The notes under the pieces are model-generated. The model was not told the DNA's origin, did not search any database, and worked only from the letters and a program-made list of their open reading frames with translations. A DNA stretch of 64,000 bases, taken from contig NZ_CP140099.1 of assembly GCF_034440735.1 (NCBI RefSeq), positions 62,001 to 126,000 on the forward strand, written 5' to 3'. How positions within the stretch are numbered: position 1 is the first letter of the stretch; each line of letters opens with the position of its first letter. The translations under genes and the position numbers were made by a program. The DNA is from Deinococcus sp. AB2017081. Lineage in GTDB: Bacteria; Deinococcota; Deinococci; Deinococcales; Deinococcaceae. Below are positions 1-10,004 of the stretch, piece by piece.

Positions 1-2
1 CC

Positions 3-503
<501 letters not shown>

Positions 504-551
504 ACGGCACCTGACCTGCCCCAAGCCGCCTTTCCCTCTTCAGGAGATTCC

Positions 552-974
552 ATGACCAAACTCACCGTCGGCCCCTGGATCGCCGCACAGAAACTCCCCA
601 GCCGCGACGTGGCGCGTGATCGCCTCGCCTTTCTGACGCGCACCCAGCTGCGCCAGACGCCACAGGCCGTCGCCGGCTTTCCATTGGTCGGTCTGGGCGG
701 CAGTTGCGGCAAGCCGTGCTTCGCCCTGCCCTTCGTACTGACCTGGACGGAGGCGAACACCCGCGCCCTGGAGGCCGTGGCCGCCGAGTTCGGCTGTTAC
801 GTCGAGTACGGCGTCTACCCGCACCTGAAGCTCCCTGACACGGATCAGGAGGTGGCGGCCGTGCAGGACTGGACGACCTTCGGCATGGTGTACCTGCGCC
901 CCGGCTACGAGCGCGCCGAGGAACTGCTCGTGCGCCTCGCCGGGGCGCTGGCGCCGGAGGCAGGACAGGCCTGA
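552..974 (+). CDS. Conserved hypothetical protein, 140 aa
   Basis: I do not recognise this family. It starts at an ATG preceded by CAGGAG about 8 nt upstream, a good Shine-Dalgarno site. No signal peptide or membrane segment is visible. The central part has GGSCGKPCFALPF with two cysteines three residues apart, a possible metal or redox site. It follows the Cu+-ATPase by 48 nt on the same strand, so co-expression with copper export is plausible, but no function can be assigned. Confidence 0.75.
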   Translation: MTKLTVGPWIAAQKLPSRDVARDRLAFLTRTQLRQTPQAVAGFPLVGLGGSCGKPCFALPFVLTWTEANTRALEAVAAEFGCYVEYGVYPHLKLPDTDQEVAAVQDWTTFGMVYLRPGYERAEELLVRLAGALAPEAGQA

Positions 975-1015
975 GGCTGAGTGATCCGGGCCACCCTTAT
1001 CCCTCGATCCGCCCC

Positions 1016-1789
1016 TCAGTCCAGACTCAGTGGATTGATAGCGGTGCCCTGAAAGGTCAGCCGGAAGTCCAGATGGGGCCCGGTGCTGTTGCCGGTGCTG
1101 CCCACCCGGGCGATCACCCGACCGGCGTCCACACGGGCGCCCTTCAGCACCAGATTGGCGCTGTTGTGGCTGTAGCGGGTCTTGAACCCGTCCCCGTGAT
1201 CCACGACCACTGTCCAGCCCCAGCCCGTGCGGGCGTCGAAGCGGGACTCGCTGACCACCCCGGCCCGCGCCGCGCGGATGGGCGTGCCGGTGGGCGCGGC
1301 GAGATCGATGCCCTCGTGACCTGTCCGGAAGGGGGTGGTCAGGCGGCCCTGCACGGGCAGCGCGCCCACCCGGATGGACGCCGTGCGAACCGCCGGGGTG
1401 CTCCGGGCACTGGCTGGTGCTGACCTCACTGGAAGGATCAGCCGCTGCCCGACCTTCAGGGCGCGCCGGGCGTCCAGGCCGGGATTGGCCGCGATCAGGG
1501 CGCCGATGGTCGTCGACTGGCGCCGCGCAATGTTGTACAGGGTGTCACCGGGTTCCACTGTCCAGGTCTGGGCGGAACCGGCCTGCGGCAGTGTCAATGA
1601 CATGCCCGCCAGGAGGGTGCCCCGCTCCAGCTGGGGATTGGCCTGAATCAGTGCGCTGACGGTGGTGCCGTGACGGACGGCCAGGCGGGTGAGGGTATCA
1701 CCCCGCTGGACGGTGATGGTGACGGCAGTGGCCGGGCTGATCCAGAGCAGGGCCAGCGTCAGAAACACAGTGGGTCGCATGAATGACAC
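1016..1789 (-). CDS. LysM-LysM-M23 peptidase (secreted cell-wall hydrolase), 257 aa
   Basis: The first ~22 residues form a signal peptide ending in ATA. Two LysM domains follow (about residues 23-68 and 73-119, starting TVQRGDTLTRLAVRHG and TVEPGDTLYNIARRQS), then a linker and an M23 (LytM) domain. The first zinc motif is present (GHEGIDLAAPTGTPI, HxxxD). The usual HxH is replaced by HLD in GPHLDF. It should bind peptidoglycan through LysM and cut or remodel cross-bridges in the envelope. A shorter paralogue lies at 20981-21604. A direct-repeat motif shared with the DUF305 and lgt genes lies just upstream. Confidence 0.9.
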   Translation of the reverse strand: MSFMRPTVFLTLALLWISPATAVTITVQRGDTLTRLAVRHGTTVSALIQANPQLERGTLLAGMSLTLPQAGSAQTWTVEPGDTLYNIARRQSTTIGALIAANPGLDARRALKVGQRLILPVRSAPASARSTPAVRTASIRVGALPVQGRLTTPFRTGHEGIDLAAPTGTPIRAARAGVVSESRFDARTGWGWTVVVDHGDGFKTRYSHNSANLVLKGARVDAGRVIARVGSTGNSTGPHLDFRLTFQGTAINPLSLD

Positions 1790-1805
1790 GTAGCTTGCCG
1801 CAGCC

Positions 1806-1823
1806 GTGTAAAGGTCGTGTTAA
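1806..1823 (-). promoter_or_regulatory. Direct repeat TTAACAC-N4-TTTACAC upstream of the M23 gene
   Basis: Read on the minus strand this is TTAACAC, GACC, TTTACAC. The two 7-mers repeat with an 11-bp period, a layout typical of OmpR/PhoB-type response-regulator boxes. It ends 17 bp before the ATG. The same layout occurs at 2567-2584 and 2706-2723. The OmpR-type regulator at 4289-4954 is the obvious candidate binder; that link is inferred. Confidence 0.5.
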
Positions 1824-1916
1824 ATCCTGGTGAGGCCGGGCAGCTTCCTGCTTCCGTTCTCCCATGCCACACGAAAAAGCGCACCCCAAGGAAGGGGCGC
1901 GCTGCGAGGCACCGGG

Positions 1917-2546
1917 TTAGGCGCCGCGCTTGGTCAGCCACAGGCGGAAGTCGTACATCTCCCCGGCCTGCGCCGTCACGATGTCACGGGCCAGCTTAAG
2001 CACGCGGGCGTCGCTGCTCTTCTCCAGCGCCAGCTGCGCCATGTCCAAGGCCGACGAGTGGTGGGGCAGCATGCCCTGGACGAAAGCCTGATCCGGCGTC
2101 TTTGAGGTCTTCACCGCGTTCGCCATGCCCGCCATGCTGCTCTTCATCATGGTGGCCATGGCCGCGTCATTGCCGCCGAACGCCGGCAGCAGCTTGGTCA
2201 TCGTATTGATCTCCTTCGCCTGATCCTGGATGATCAGATTTGCCCACTTCTTGACTGTGGCGTCCTTGCTCACCGGCAGCACGGCGCGGGCCATGTCGAT
2301 GGCCGTCTGGTGGTGCGGGATCATCATGCTCAGGAAGGCGCGGTCGAAGGCCTTGCCGTTGAGCTTCTGCAGGCCGCTCATATCCATGGACATGCCGCTC
2401 ATCGGCATCGTGCCCTGTCCCATCGGCATGGCGGCTGGCGTCATGCCCATCTTGGAGTGATCCATCCCACCCATGGCGCCCTGTGCGAGTGCAATGCCGC
2501 TCACGAGGGCGGCCGATCCAACCAGAAGAAGTGCAGTTCGTTTCAT
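1917..2546 (-). CDS. DUF305 family protein, secreted, 209 aa
   Basis: A signal peptide (residues 1-21, ending ALAQ) is followed by a Met/Gly-rich segment with many methionines (MGGMDHSKMGM and similar), then DUF305 with the paired motifs MMIPHHQTAIDMA and MLPHHSSALDMA. DUF305 is a four-helix fold often found next to copper-resistance genes; the HH and Met clusters suggest periplasmic copper binding. The start is supported by TAGGTT at 2553-2558, six nt before the ATG, consistent with a leaderless transcript. A paralogue is at 22745-23347. Confidence 0.9.
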   Translation of the reverse strand: MKRTALLLVGSAALVSGIALAQGAMGGMDHSKMGMTPAAMPMGQGTMPMSGMSMDMSGLQKLNGKAFDRAFLSMMIPHHQTAIDMARAVLPVSKDATVKKWANLIIQDQAKEINTMTKLLPAFGGNDAAMATMMKSSMAGMANAVKTSKTPDQAFVQGMLPHHSSALDMAQLALEKSSDARVLKLARDIVTAQAGEMYDFRLWLTKRGA

Positions 2547-2566
2547 GTCCTGAACCTAGAGCGGCG

Positions 2567-2584
2567 GTGTAAAATTCCTGTTAA
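2567..2584 (-). promoter_or_regulatory. Direct repeat TTAACAG-N4-TTTACAC upstream of the DUF305 gene
   Basis: The minus strand reads TTAACAG, GAAT, TTTACAC with 11-bp spacing, followed after 8 bp by the -10-like TAGGTT (2553-2558). It matches the motif before the M23 gene and before lgt, which suggests a shared activator covering the -35 region. Confidence 0.5.
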
Positions 2585-2705
2585 GCGGGCGGATTTCAAG
2601 GTCTGCTCAAGCGGACATGAGGGGTCGGGGAAGCGTTGGGGTGGCCGGTGCCGTCCGACTCCAGCCAAACTGTGGCCCTGACTCCGTCGCCACGCCCCTA
2701 CTGCC

Positions 2706-2723
2706 TTTACACGAGGTTTACAC
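2706..2723 (+). promoter_or_regulatory. Perfect direct repeat TTTACAC-N4-TTTACAC upstream of lgt
   Basis: TTTACAC, GAGG, TTTACAC is a perfect 7-mer repeat with an 11-bp period, 47 bp before the lgt start. It is the best copy of the motif seen at 1806-1823 and 2567-2584. Likely an operator for a winged-helix response regulator; binding is inferred. Confidence 0.55.
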
Positions 2724-2770
2724 AATCCTAGTAGCGTCACGTCCACGTCGGGTGGCTGTACGCCTGCACC

Positions 2771-3747
<977 letters not shown>

Positions 3748-3751
<4 letters not shown>

Positions 3752-4251
3752 AGTCTGCCCTGAGTCGCCGGTGGATGGCCCTCCCCCTGCTGCTGGCCGC
3801 GTGCTCGTCCGGGCCGCTCAACGACGTGCAGACCTTTACCTTCCCATCTGGCGACCACCGGGAAGGGCAGGTGCAGTACGAGCAGACCCCGCCGGCGGGC
3901 GGGCCGCACAACCCGACCTGGCAGACCTGCGGGGTGTACGCTTCGGCCCTGTATCCCGAATACGCCGTCCACAGTCTGGAGCACGGCGCGGTGTGGATCA
4001 CCTACCAGGCGTCGCTGAGCGAGATTCAGGTGCGCGCCCTGGAGCGGCTGGCCGAGGGCCGCACGCACGTGCTGGTTTCCCCCGTGGGACAACAGGCCGC
4101 GCCGGTGGTGTTGACCGCCTGGGGCGCCCGGCTCGAGATGCCAGGCACCGGGGATGCCCGCATCGGGGCGTTCCTGAAACGCTATGAGCGGAGTTCGCGA
4201 TCCCCGGAACCCGGCGCGCCCTGCGCAGGCGGCTACGCGGGGACGATGTGA
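3748..4251 (+). CDS. DUF3105 family lipoprotein, 167 aa
   Basis: A short signal peptide ends in a lipobox (LLAACSSG), so the mature protein is a lipoprotein and a likely Lgt/LspA/Lnt substrate. The DUF3105 core is clear: QYEQTPPAGGPHNPTWQTCGVY, then SLEHGAVWITY. The conserved His and Cys residues could bind a metal. The start overlaps lgt in ATGA and has GGAG upstream. A close paralogue sits directly after lspA (22246-22743), so each copy is coupled to a lipoprotein-processing enzyme. Confidence 0.9.
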
Positions 4252-4288
4252 CCGCCCGCGCCCAGCCCGCATCGGTTCGGGAGGTCAC

Positions 4289-4954
4289 ATGGCGACCGTC
4301 CTGATCGTCGACGACGACCCGGCGATCCTGGAGGTGCTACAGGCCTACCTGCTCGCCGACGGACACCGGGTCGAGACCGAGAGCGACGGGCTCGCTGCGC
4401 TGCCCCTGCTGGCCCGCGCCGATGTGGCGGTGATCGACTGGATGCTGCCGGGCATGAGCGGCGTGGAACTCACCGCCTACGCCCGGCGCGACCATCCCCA
4501 GCTTCCCATCCTGCTGCTGACCGCCCGCAGCGAGGAGGAAGACCGCCTGCGCGGCCTAAACGCCGGGGCGGATGACTACGTGGTCAAGCCCTTTAGCCCA
4601 CGCGAGGTGGTGGCGCGCGTGCGCGCCCTGCTGCGCCGGGCCGGGGTCGGTGAGGGGATCGAGGTCGGGGCGCTCTCGCTGAGCCTGACCAGCCGCGCCG
4701 CGACCCTGCGCGGGCAGCCGCTGGCCCTGTCCCGCACCGAGTTCGACCTGCTGGCCACCCTGGCCCAGCATCCGGGGCTGGTCTGGTCGCGCGAGCGGCT
4801 GATGGAACGCGTCTGGGGGCCGGACTATCCCAGCGTGACGCGGGTGGTGGACGTGCATATCACCTCGATCCGCCGCAAACTGGGGGACGACGCCGAGTCG
4901 CCCACCTTCATCGAGACGGTGCGCGGCCTGGGGTATCGGTTCCGGGAGGACTGA
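4289..4954 (+). CDS. OmpR/PhoB-type response regulator, 221 aa
   Basis: An N-terminal receiver domain carries the acidic pocket (IVDDDPAI) and the phospho-acceptor Asp in VIDWMLPGMSG, with the conserved Lys in YVVKPF. A C-terminal winged-helix DNA-binding domain follows (LSRTEFDLLATL to VRGLGYRF). The chosen ATG has GGGAGGT upstream; an in-frame extension to 4184 would overlap the DUF3105 gene and is not supported. It forms a pair with the histidine kinase that starts 6 nt downstream. It may bind the TTTACAC direct repeats near 1.8-2.7 kb. Confidence 0.94.
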   Translation: MATVLIVDDDPAILEVLQAYLLADGHRVETESDGLAALPLLARADVAVIDWMLPGMSGVELTAYARRDHPQLPILLLTARSEEEDRLRGLNAGADDYVVKPFSPREVVARVRALLRRAGVGEGIEVGALSLSLTSRAATLRGQPLALSRTEFDLLATLAQHPGLVWSRERLMERVWGPDYPSVTRVVDVHITSIRRKLGDDAESPTFIETVRGLGYRFRED

Positions 4955-4960
4955 TCCACG

Positions 4961-6040
4961 ATGCGACTCTTTCCCCGCCTGCTGATCAACCACCTCGCGG
5001 TCGTCGCGGTGATGGCCAGCGTGTTCCTGATCGCCGCCGAGGTGGCCGCCCACCCCTTCATCGCCCACCACGTCGATCAGATGGTGGGGTTGATCGGCCC
5101 GCAGGGCGCGCGGCTGCGCCCGGATCTGTACCTCGGCATGCGCGGCACCCTGACCTGGGCGCTGCTCACGGCGCTGCCGCTGGCGCTGCTGGTGGCCGCC
5201 CTGACGGCCTGGGTGGCGGCACGGCGCGTCACCGCCTCGGTGCGCAGCCTGCAATCGGGCAGCCGCGCCCTGGCGCGCGGGGAGTACGACCGGAGGCTGC
5301 CGGAAGCGGGGCTCACCGAGTTCGCCGAACTGGCGCACAGTTTCAATGTCATGGCAGGCACTCTGGGCCGGGTCGAGCAGACACGCGTCGAGCTGATCGG
5401 CAACGTCGCCCACGAACTGCGCACCCCGGTCAGCGCCGTGCGCGGCTACGTGGAGGCGGCCCAGGACGGCATCCTGCCAGCCGGGCAGGCCCTGAGCGCG
5501 GTGGCGCGCGAGGTCGCGGGCATGGAGCGGCTGGTCAATGACCTGAGCCTGGTCAGCCGCGTGGAGGCGGGGCGGGTCGAGCTGAAGATGACCGACGTGT
5601 CCCTGAGTGAACTGCTCTTACAGGTGCAGGAACGCTTTGCGCTGGCCTACGAGGAACGCGGTGTGATCCTGGAAGTGGCCGATCCCCCCTCGTCCCAGAC
5701 CGCGCGTCTCGACCCCGAGCGGGCCCACCAGATCCTGGCCAACCTGCTGCGCAACGCCCTGCGCCACACCCCGCCGGGTGGCCGGGTGCAGGTGACGGTA
5801 AGGGACGGAGAGGAACTCTCGCTGGCGGTGACCGACAACGGCGCCGGCATCGCCCCCGAGCACCTGGAGCGGGTCTTCGAGCGCTTCTTCCGCGCCGACG
5901 CGGCCCGCACGCGGGGCGAGGGCAGCGGGGTCGGCCTGACCATCGCCCGGGGCCTGGCCCGCGCCATGGGGGGAGACCTGGAGGTGCGCTCGGCGCCGGG
6001 ACGGGGCAGCACCTTCACCTGGACGCTCACAATTCCCTGA
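4961..6040 (+). CDS. Sensor histidine kinase, 359 aa
   Basis: Two membrane helices (about residues 8-30 and 63-86) flank a short ~35-residue sensor loop. They are followed by a HAMP domain, a HisKA domain with the phospho-accepting His in GNVAHELRTPVSAV, and an HATPase domain (NLLRNALRHT, DNGAGI, GSGVGLTI). It should autophosphorylate and pass phosphate to the regulator encoded just upstream. The small extracytoplasmic loop and the setting suggest sensing of metal or envelope stress. The signal is unknown. Confidence 0.94.
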   Translation: MRLFPRLLINHLAVVAVMASVFLIAAEVAAHPFIAHHVDQMVGLIGPQGARLRPDLYLGMRGTLTWALLTALPLALLVAALTAWVAARRVTASVRSLQSGSRALARGEYDRRLPEAGLTEFAELAHSFNVMAGTLGRVEQTRVELIGNVAHELRTPVSAVRGYVEAAQDGILPAGQALSAVAREVAGMERLVNDLSLVSRVEAGRVELKMTDVSLSELLLQVQERFALAYEERGVILEVADPPSSQTARLDPERAHQILANLLRNALRHTPPGGRVQVTVRDGEELSLAVTDNGAGIAPEHLERVFERFFRADAARTRGEGSGVGLTIARGLARAMGGDLEVRSAPGRGSTFTWTLTIP

Positions 6041-6170
6041 GGTTCGCGGCGTCGAGAGCCAGGGATGTGAGCGACCCTGCCTGATACACGGACGCTGATC
6101 CGGGTCAGGTTAGGGTGCGGATCCTGTCCGCTACGGTAATCTCGATGGTGCCGGGAGAAAGGAGCGAAGG

Positions 6171-6578
6171 GTGGAGGATCTGAGGGTGCTCACGCAGATG
6201 CGGGTTCGGGAGGCGCAAGCGCTGCTGAACGCCGGAGAACATTCAGGGAGTTACTACCTGCTGGGCTACGCCCTGGAATGCGCGATCAAGGTATGCATCG
6301 TCAAGACCATTCCCGCTTTCACGGTGCCGGATCGTCGGCTGATCGACAAGATGCACACACACGACCTAGAAGAGCTCCTTAAGCTGGCCCAGCTGTGGAA
6401 TGACCTCCTCCGTCACAGCGGCACGGACGCGCAGTTCGGGCTGTACTGGGCCGTAGCCAAGGACTGGAACGAACACAGCCGCTACAAAGCCTGGAGCGCG
6501 GCGCAGGCCAGGGATCTGCATGTGGCAGTTACGGATGGAGGAAGTGGGGTGCTGCCATGGATTCAGCAACGCTGGTAA
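6171..6578 (+). CDS. HEPN domain protein, 135 aa
   Basis: The sequence RVREAQALLNAGEHSGSYYL continuing into GYALECAIKVCIV is typical of small HEPN proteins, which often act as toxin RNases or as partners of nucleotidyltransferases. The GTG start has AAAGGAG about 10 nt upstream. The end overlaps the next gene by 22 nt, so the two are probably translated together. No MNT nucleotidyltransferase is visible nearby, so this is not a standard HEPN-MNT pair. Confidence 0.75.
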   Translation: MEDLRVLTQMRVREAQALLNAGEHSGSYYLLGYALECAIKVCIVKTIPAFTVPDRRLIDKMHTHDLEELLKLAQLWNDLLRHSGTDAQFGLYWAVAKDWNEHSRYKAWSAAQARDLHVAVTDGGSGVLPWIQQRW

Positions 6579-7939
6579 ACGAGCAGCGGGTGGCCGGCGC
6601 AAAGCTGCTGCGGCTTCTCGACCGTGCTCTATTCCCGGTACAGGCGGCCCTCTGGCTCTACGAAACGGAAACGGGCATCTGGCGCCTGATCCTGGCCACG
6701 CCGTGGGTTCAGCAGTTCGGGCCTCTGGAAGCCTACCGGCAGGTTCAGCAGACGCTGATGGGCCTTCCGGAAGCACCGCTGCTGCTCAGCCGCGTCCAAC
6801 TCCTGGCAGACGACGATCCCTTCGTGCAGAGCCTGGCCACGACTCTGCCGCTGAGCGGTTCGGAGCAGCTGGAGGTGCGGGGCGAGACGGCCGGCGCCTT
6901 CGAGTTGCCACACGCCTTCATCTACCGCCTGTTGACCCGGGCGGGGGTGTGGAACAACGGCGCTCTGGTGCCGGTCGACCCCCCCGTCTCCACCCGCTCC
7001 CGGGCTTTTGTGGACGCCTACCGGCGCGAGCCTCATTTTTTACTGGGCGCGGCGCTGGTCGATATGGAGCGCGAGCGGAGCCTGCGCTCAGCCTGGGATG
7101 CGCTGCGGGCGGAGATCCGTGACACCCTGCTCGCCGAACCGTCGACCCGCTCCCGGTTCCTGCGCGAGCGCGGCGACGGCCTGCCGGATGTGTGGGCTTC
7201 CGGCCTCTATCAGAGTCAGGGGTACTACCGCCCGTTGCGGCCCGAGACGCCGGACTACTGGCGGCGCAACCGGGACTGGCTTCGCCAGGCTCTCGACCTG
7301 GCTGTGACCCACGACGTCAAGTTTCTGTGTCTCTGGACGCTGCTTGACGCCCGGGCTATGCCCGCCGACTTGATCGATACCGTTCGCCTGTTTACCCGGA
7401 GCGAGGCGGCCGCCCGGCGGCTGGCGCGCACCCTGGGCAACCCCTACCTTCAGCTGATTCCTCCACTCCTGCACCGTCTGGAGTGGATCGCAATCCAGCA
7501 GGAACGTTCAGTTGCCGTGGTGTGGGACGACGACCATGATAGTCGGGGCTTCGAGAATCTGGGGCTGTATCAGGCGCTGCACGGCCAGGGCCATCTCACA
7601 CGGATGTCTCCACCCACCTTCACCAATACCCGGCATGAGCCCCTGCTCGGCCTCGCAGACGTGCTGTGCTACGTGGCCGGCCGCTATCTTCACGGAGTCA
7701 GGATGCGTCAGGTTCCGCCGGATATCGGCGACTGGTGGCGCACCTACGTGTTTCCCAGCCTGCTTTCCTCCGGTGCGCCCGCCGACCAGCGCGCCGAGTG
7801 GGCCCTCACAGTGGAACTGGCCCTGGCGCAGTATGGCCACACCGAGGTCAACCCATCGGCGCTCAGGGAGCTGCGCAACCGCTTGGCGCACGATATCGAT
7901 GGGGCTCAGGTGCAGGAGTGGTTTCCAGAGTCAGGTTAA
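6557..7939 (+). CDS. 460-aa protein with a DUF3800-like C-terminal part
   Basis: I do not recognise the N-terminal ~200 residues. The C-terminal half resembles DUF3800 (RNase H-like fold) in its closing motif: VVWDDDHDSRGF, then HEPLLGLADVLCYVAGRYL, where the Asp in LAD is normally an acidic catalytic or structural residue. The last ~30 residues (ALRELRNRLAHD) look like a HEPN-type RxxxxH helix. It overlaps the HEPN gene upstream and ends before a strong hairpin. A toxin or defence pair is possible. The DUF3800 link is tentative. Confidence 0.7.
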   Translation: MDSATLVNEQRVAGAKLLRLLDRALFPVQAALWLYETETGIWRLILATPWVQQFGPLEAYRQVQQTLMGLPEAPLLLSRVQLLADDDPFVQSLATTLPLSGSEQLEVRGETAGAFELPHAFIYRLLTRAGVWNNGALVPVDPPVSTRSRAFVDAYRREPHFLLGAALVDMERERSLRSAWDALRAEIRDTLLAEPSTRSRFLRERGDGLPDVWASGLYQSQGYYRPLRPETPDYWRRNRDWLRQALDLAVTHDVKFLCLWTLLDARAMPADLIDTVRLFTRSEAAARRLARTLGNPYLQLIPPLLHRLEWIAIQQERSVAVVWDDDHDSRGFENLGLYQALHGQGHLTRMSPPTFTNTRHEPLLGLADVLCYVAGRYLHGVRMRQVPPDIGDWWRTYVFPSLLSSGAPADQRAEWALTVELALAQYGHTEVNPSALRELRNRLAHDIDGAQVQEWFPESG

Positions 7940-7966
7940 AGCGGCACCGTCAGGCCCCACGGGTGT

Positions 7967-7999
7967 ACGGGAACCGCACTCTTGCAGTGCGGCCCCCGT
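7967..7999 (+). terminator. Hairpin after the 460-aa gene
   Basis: The core CCGCACT / AGTGCGG stem (7974-7992, 5-nt loop) is extended outward by ACGGG / CCCCGT with a small bulge. It begins 28 nt after the stop. No T-run follows, so it could also stabilise the mRNA 3' end. Confidence 0.45.
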
Positions 8000-8048
8000 C
8001 TGACCTGAGTATATCCCATGGGCAGAGTCGTGGGGCAGATGCCGCCCG

Positions 8049-8110
8049 GGAACACGGTTCGTGTTCCGGAAGCAGACCTGGGTGGGCAGCGCCTGCCCAC
8101 CCAGGTCTGC
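8049..8110 (-). terminator. Tandem hairpins just downstream of lnt
   Basis: A perfect 18-bp stem with a 3-nt loop (arms 8072-8089 and 8093-8110) lies 4 bp beyond the lnt stop codon. A second 8-bp stem (8049-8056 with 8060-8067) follows it. The position between convergent genes fits a bidirectional transcription stop. No U-tract is seen. Confidence 0.55.
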
Positions 8111-8113
8111 CTC

Positions 8114-9712
8114 TCACCCACTGACCAGGCGCACCATGAGATCTGAAGAGCGCTCTGCAGGACGCCGTGACGGGGGCATGGGAAGGATGGGATCTGGTCG
8201 GGCCCGCCACGGCGCCCGGGTGAGTGCCGATAGGAGGAGGAGAAGGGCCAGCGCACTGCCCCACACCACCCAGTCGCCGTACCGCGTGTATAGGGTCTGC
8301 CCCTCCCGGACATCGAAGGCGGCCCGGTACGCCCCGCGCTCGCCGCGGGGGGCCCGGAATCCCACCCGGCCCCAGGGATCAATCACCGCGCTGACCCCGT
8401 CGTTCCCCGCGCGCAGCAGAAAGCGCCGGGTCTCGATGGCGCGCAGGCGGCCGAGCTGGAAGTGCTGCTCGGCCCCGGCTCCGCGGCCGAACCAAGCGTC
8501 GTTGGAGATCACCACCAGCACGGTGGCGCCGGCCCGCACCGCCTGACGGCTGAGCCGGGCGAACACTGACTCGTAGCAGATGCTGACTCCAGCGCGCAGA
8601 CTCCGCAGCGGCAGTACGTTCAGGGCGCTCCCAGGGGTGACAGTGGTGTAGCCGCTCATCCCCAGGCCTCCCAGCACCGGCGCGTACAGGCCGCCCAGCA
8701 CGCTGGCGAAGGGCAGACGCTCCCCGAAGGGCACCAACACGCGCTTGTCCTGCCGCCCGGTGACCGCGCCGTCCACCCCGTAGGCGCTGTTGCGGGCCTG
8801 ACCCGGCACGTCCCCCGGCGCGCCGACCACCAGGGGGATGCGCAGCCGTTGCAGGGCCGGCAAGACCGCAGGATCCGATGGGGGCAGGGGGCTGGCCGTC
8901 TCGGGCCAGACCACCAGGTCGGCCGGCCCCTGCCGCAGCGCCCCCTGCGTCAGGCCGAGATAGACCTGCAACTCCTCTTGCGTGCGCCCCTGGGCCTTGC
9001 GCCGGGGATCGATGCCGCCCTGCATGAGCAGCGCTGTCCGGGGGGTGGGCACCGTCCCCGGCGTGATCCACAGGCCCCAGCCCAGGCCCGCGCTCCAGAC
9101 CGCGAGGGTGCCCAGCAGCGCCGGGGCGCGGTACCCGCCCAGCCCGGCCAGGACGCTGGCCGTCCCGGTCACCAGCAGCGTCAGCAGGGGCGCCCCCCCG
9201 AGGCTGGCGAGCTGGGCCAGCGGCGTCGGGATCAGGGCGGAGCCGGGGAAGCCCCACGGAAAGGCCAGCGGGCCGAGGGTACGCAGCGCCTCGAGCCCGA
9301 CCCAGGCCAGGGGCAGCGCCAGCAGGGTGCGCGGGCCGAAGACCACGCGGGTCAGCGCCAGCGGCGCGGCCCAGCACAGGGCGGCGGCGGGCAGCACCAG
9401 CACGGTCAGGACGCCACCCAGCGGCCCCAGCACGTCCGCCATGCTGCGCGGCAGCCAGGCCAGGTGGACAGTGAAAAAGCCCAGGGCGAACCAGAAGGCG
9501 CTCCGGAACGCCTGCGGGCCGCCAGCGCTGTGGGCCAGGCGGCGGTGCAGGGCGGCCAGCGGCAGCGGAGCGAGCGCGGCCAGCGGGGGGAGTGCGAACA
9601 GCACGCCCAGCAGCGCCCCCCACAGCGCGTCTCCCAGCGCCGCCGGCCAGGGCGCAGGCGTCAGGCGGGTTCGCCAGGCCCGGAAGGTGGTCGGGGTCGT
9701 CACGCGCCGCAC
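8114..9712 (-). CDS. lnt: Apolipoprotein N-acyltransferase, 532 aa
   Basis: Lnt adds the third acyl chain to the N-terminal cysteine of lipoproteins. The N-terminal half is hydrophobic with six or more membrane segments; the C-terminal half is a nitrilase-like domain. The catalytic triad is visible: Glu in VVWPETASP, Lys in DKRVLVPFGE and Cys in GVSICYESVF. Length is normal for the family (about 510-530). The gene runs opposite to its neighbours. Together with lgt and lspA in this window it completes lipoprotein maturation. Confidence 0.95.
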   Translation of the reverse strand: MRRVTTPTTFRAWRTRLTPAPWPAALGDALWGALLGVLFALPPLAALAPLPLAALHRRLAHSAGGPQAFRSAFWFALGFFTVHLAWLPRSMADVLGPLGGVLTVLVLPAAALCWAAPLALTRVVFGPRTLLALPLAWVGLEALRTLGPLAFPWGFPGSALIPTPLAQLASLGGAPLLTLLVTGTASVLAGLGGYRAPALLGTLAVWSAGLGWGLWITPGTVPTPRTALLMQGGIDPRRKAQGRTQEELQVYLGLTQGALRQGPADLVVWPETASPLPPSDPAVLPALQRLRIPLVVGAPGDVPGQARNSAYGVDGAVTGRQDKRVLVPFGERLPFASVLGGLYAPVLGGLGMSGYTTVTPGSALNVLPLRSLRAGVSICYESVFARLSRQAVRAGATVLVVISNDAWFGRGAGAEQHFQLGRLRAIETRRFLLRAGNDGVSAVIDPWGRVGFRAPRGERGAYRAAFDVREGQTLYTRYGDWVVWGSALALLLLLSALTRAPWRARPDPILPMPPSRRPAERSSDLMVRLVSG

Positions 9713-9756
9713 GCTACGGCGGGGCTGTTCAGGTGGCGTTAAGGGTCGGGGACACC

Positions 9757-9788
9757 TTTACACGGTGCCAACACGGCGTGGCTACCCT
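9757..9788 (+). promoter_or_regulatory. Leaderless promoter of the 69-aa gene / PBP operon
   Basis: TTTACA (9757-9762) and TACCCT (9783-9788) are separated by 20 bp. The ATG begins 6 nt after the -10 box, so the transcript would start at or very near the start codon. Confidence 0.45.
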
Positions 9789-9794
9789 CGGCGC

Positions 9795-10004
9795 ATGACC
9801 TCGCCTCCACCCGATCCCCGGCGGGCGCCACCCCGCCGCCGCCAATCCAGCATCTGGCCCGGGATTCTGCTCGCCCTGGCCGTCGGGGGCGGCGGCGTCT
9901 GGCTGGTCAGCTCGCTGGCCGAGCGCCCCGGCGCCGCCCCCATGGATCCGGCCATGCCCGTGATGCCCGGCATGTCGGCGCCCGCCACCCCGGCCGGGCG
10001 ATGA
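9795..10004 (+). CDS. Small single-pass membrane protein, 69 aa
   Basis: After a proline/arginine-rich N-terminus there is one membrane helix (WPGILLALAVGGGGVWLV), then a Met/Pro-rich tail (MDPAMPVMPGMS). The methionine spacing resembles copper-binding segments. The start is set by a -10 box 6 nt upstream. The TGA overlaps the ATG of the PBP gene in ATGATG, so the two are translationally coupled. No family recognised. Confidence 0.6.
   Translation: MTSPPPDPRRAPPRRRQSSIWPGILLALAVGGGGVWLVSSLAERPGAAPMDPAMPVMPGMSAPATPAGR

Noticed and set aside
8982..10004. A long plus-strand frame opposite lnt
   Set aside because: It is antisense to lnt with Arg/Pro/Ala-rich content; only the part from 9795 with its own promoter is kept.
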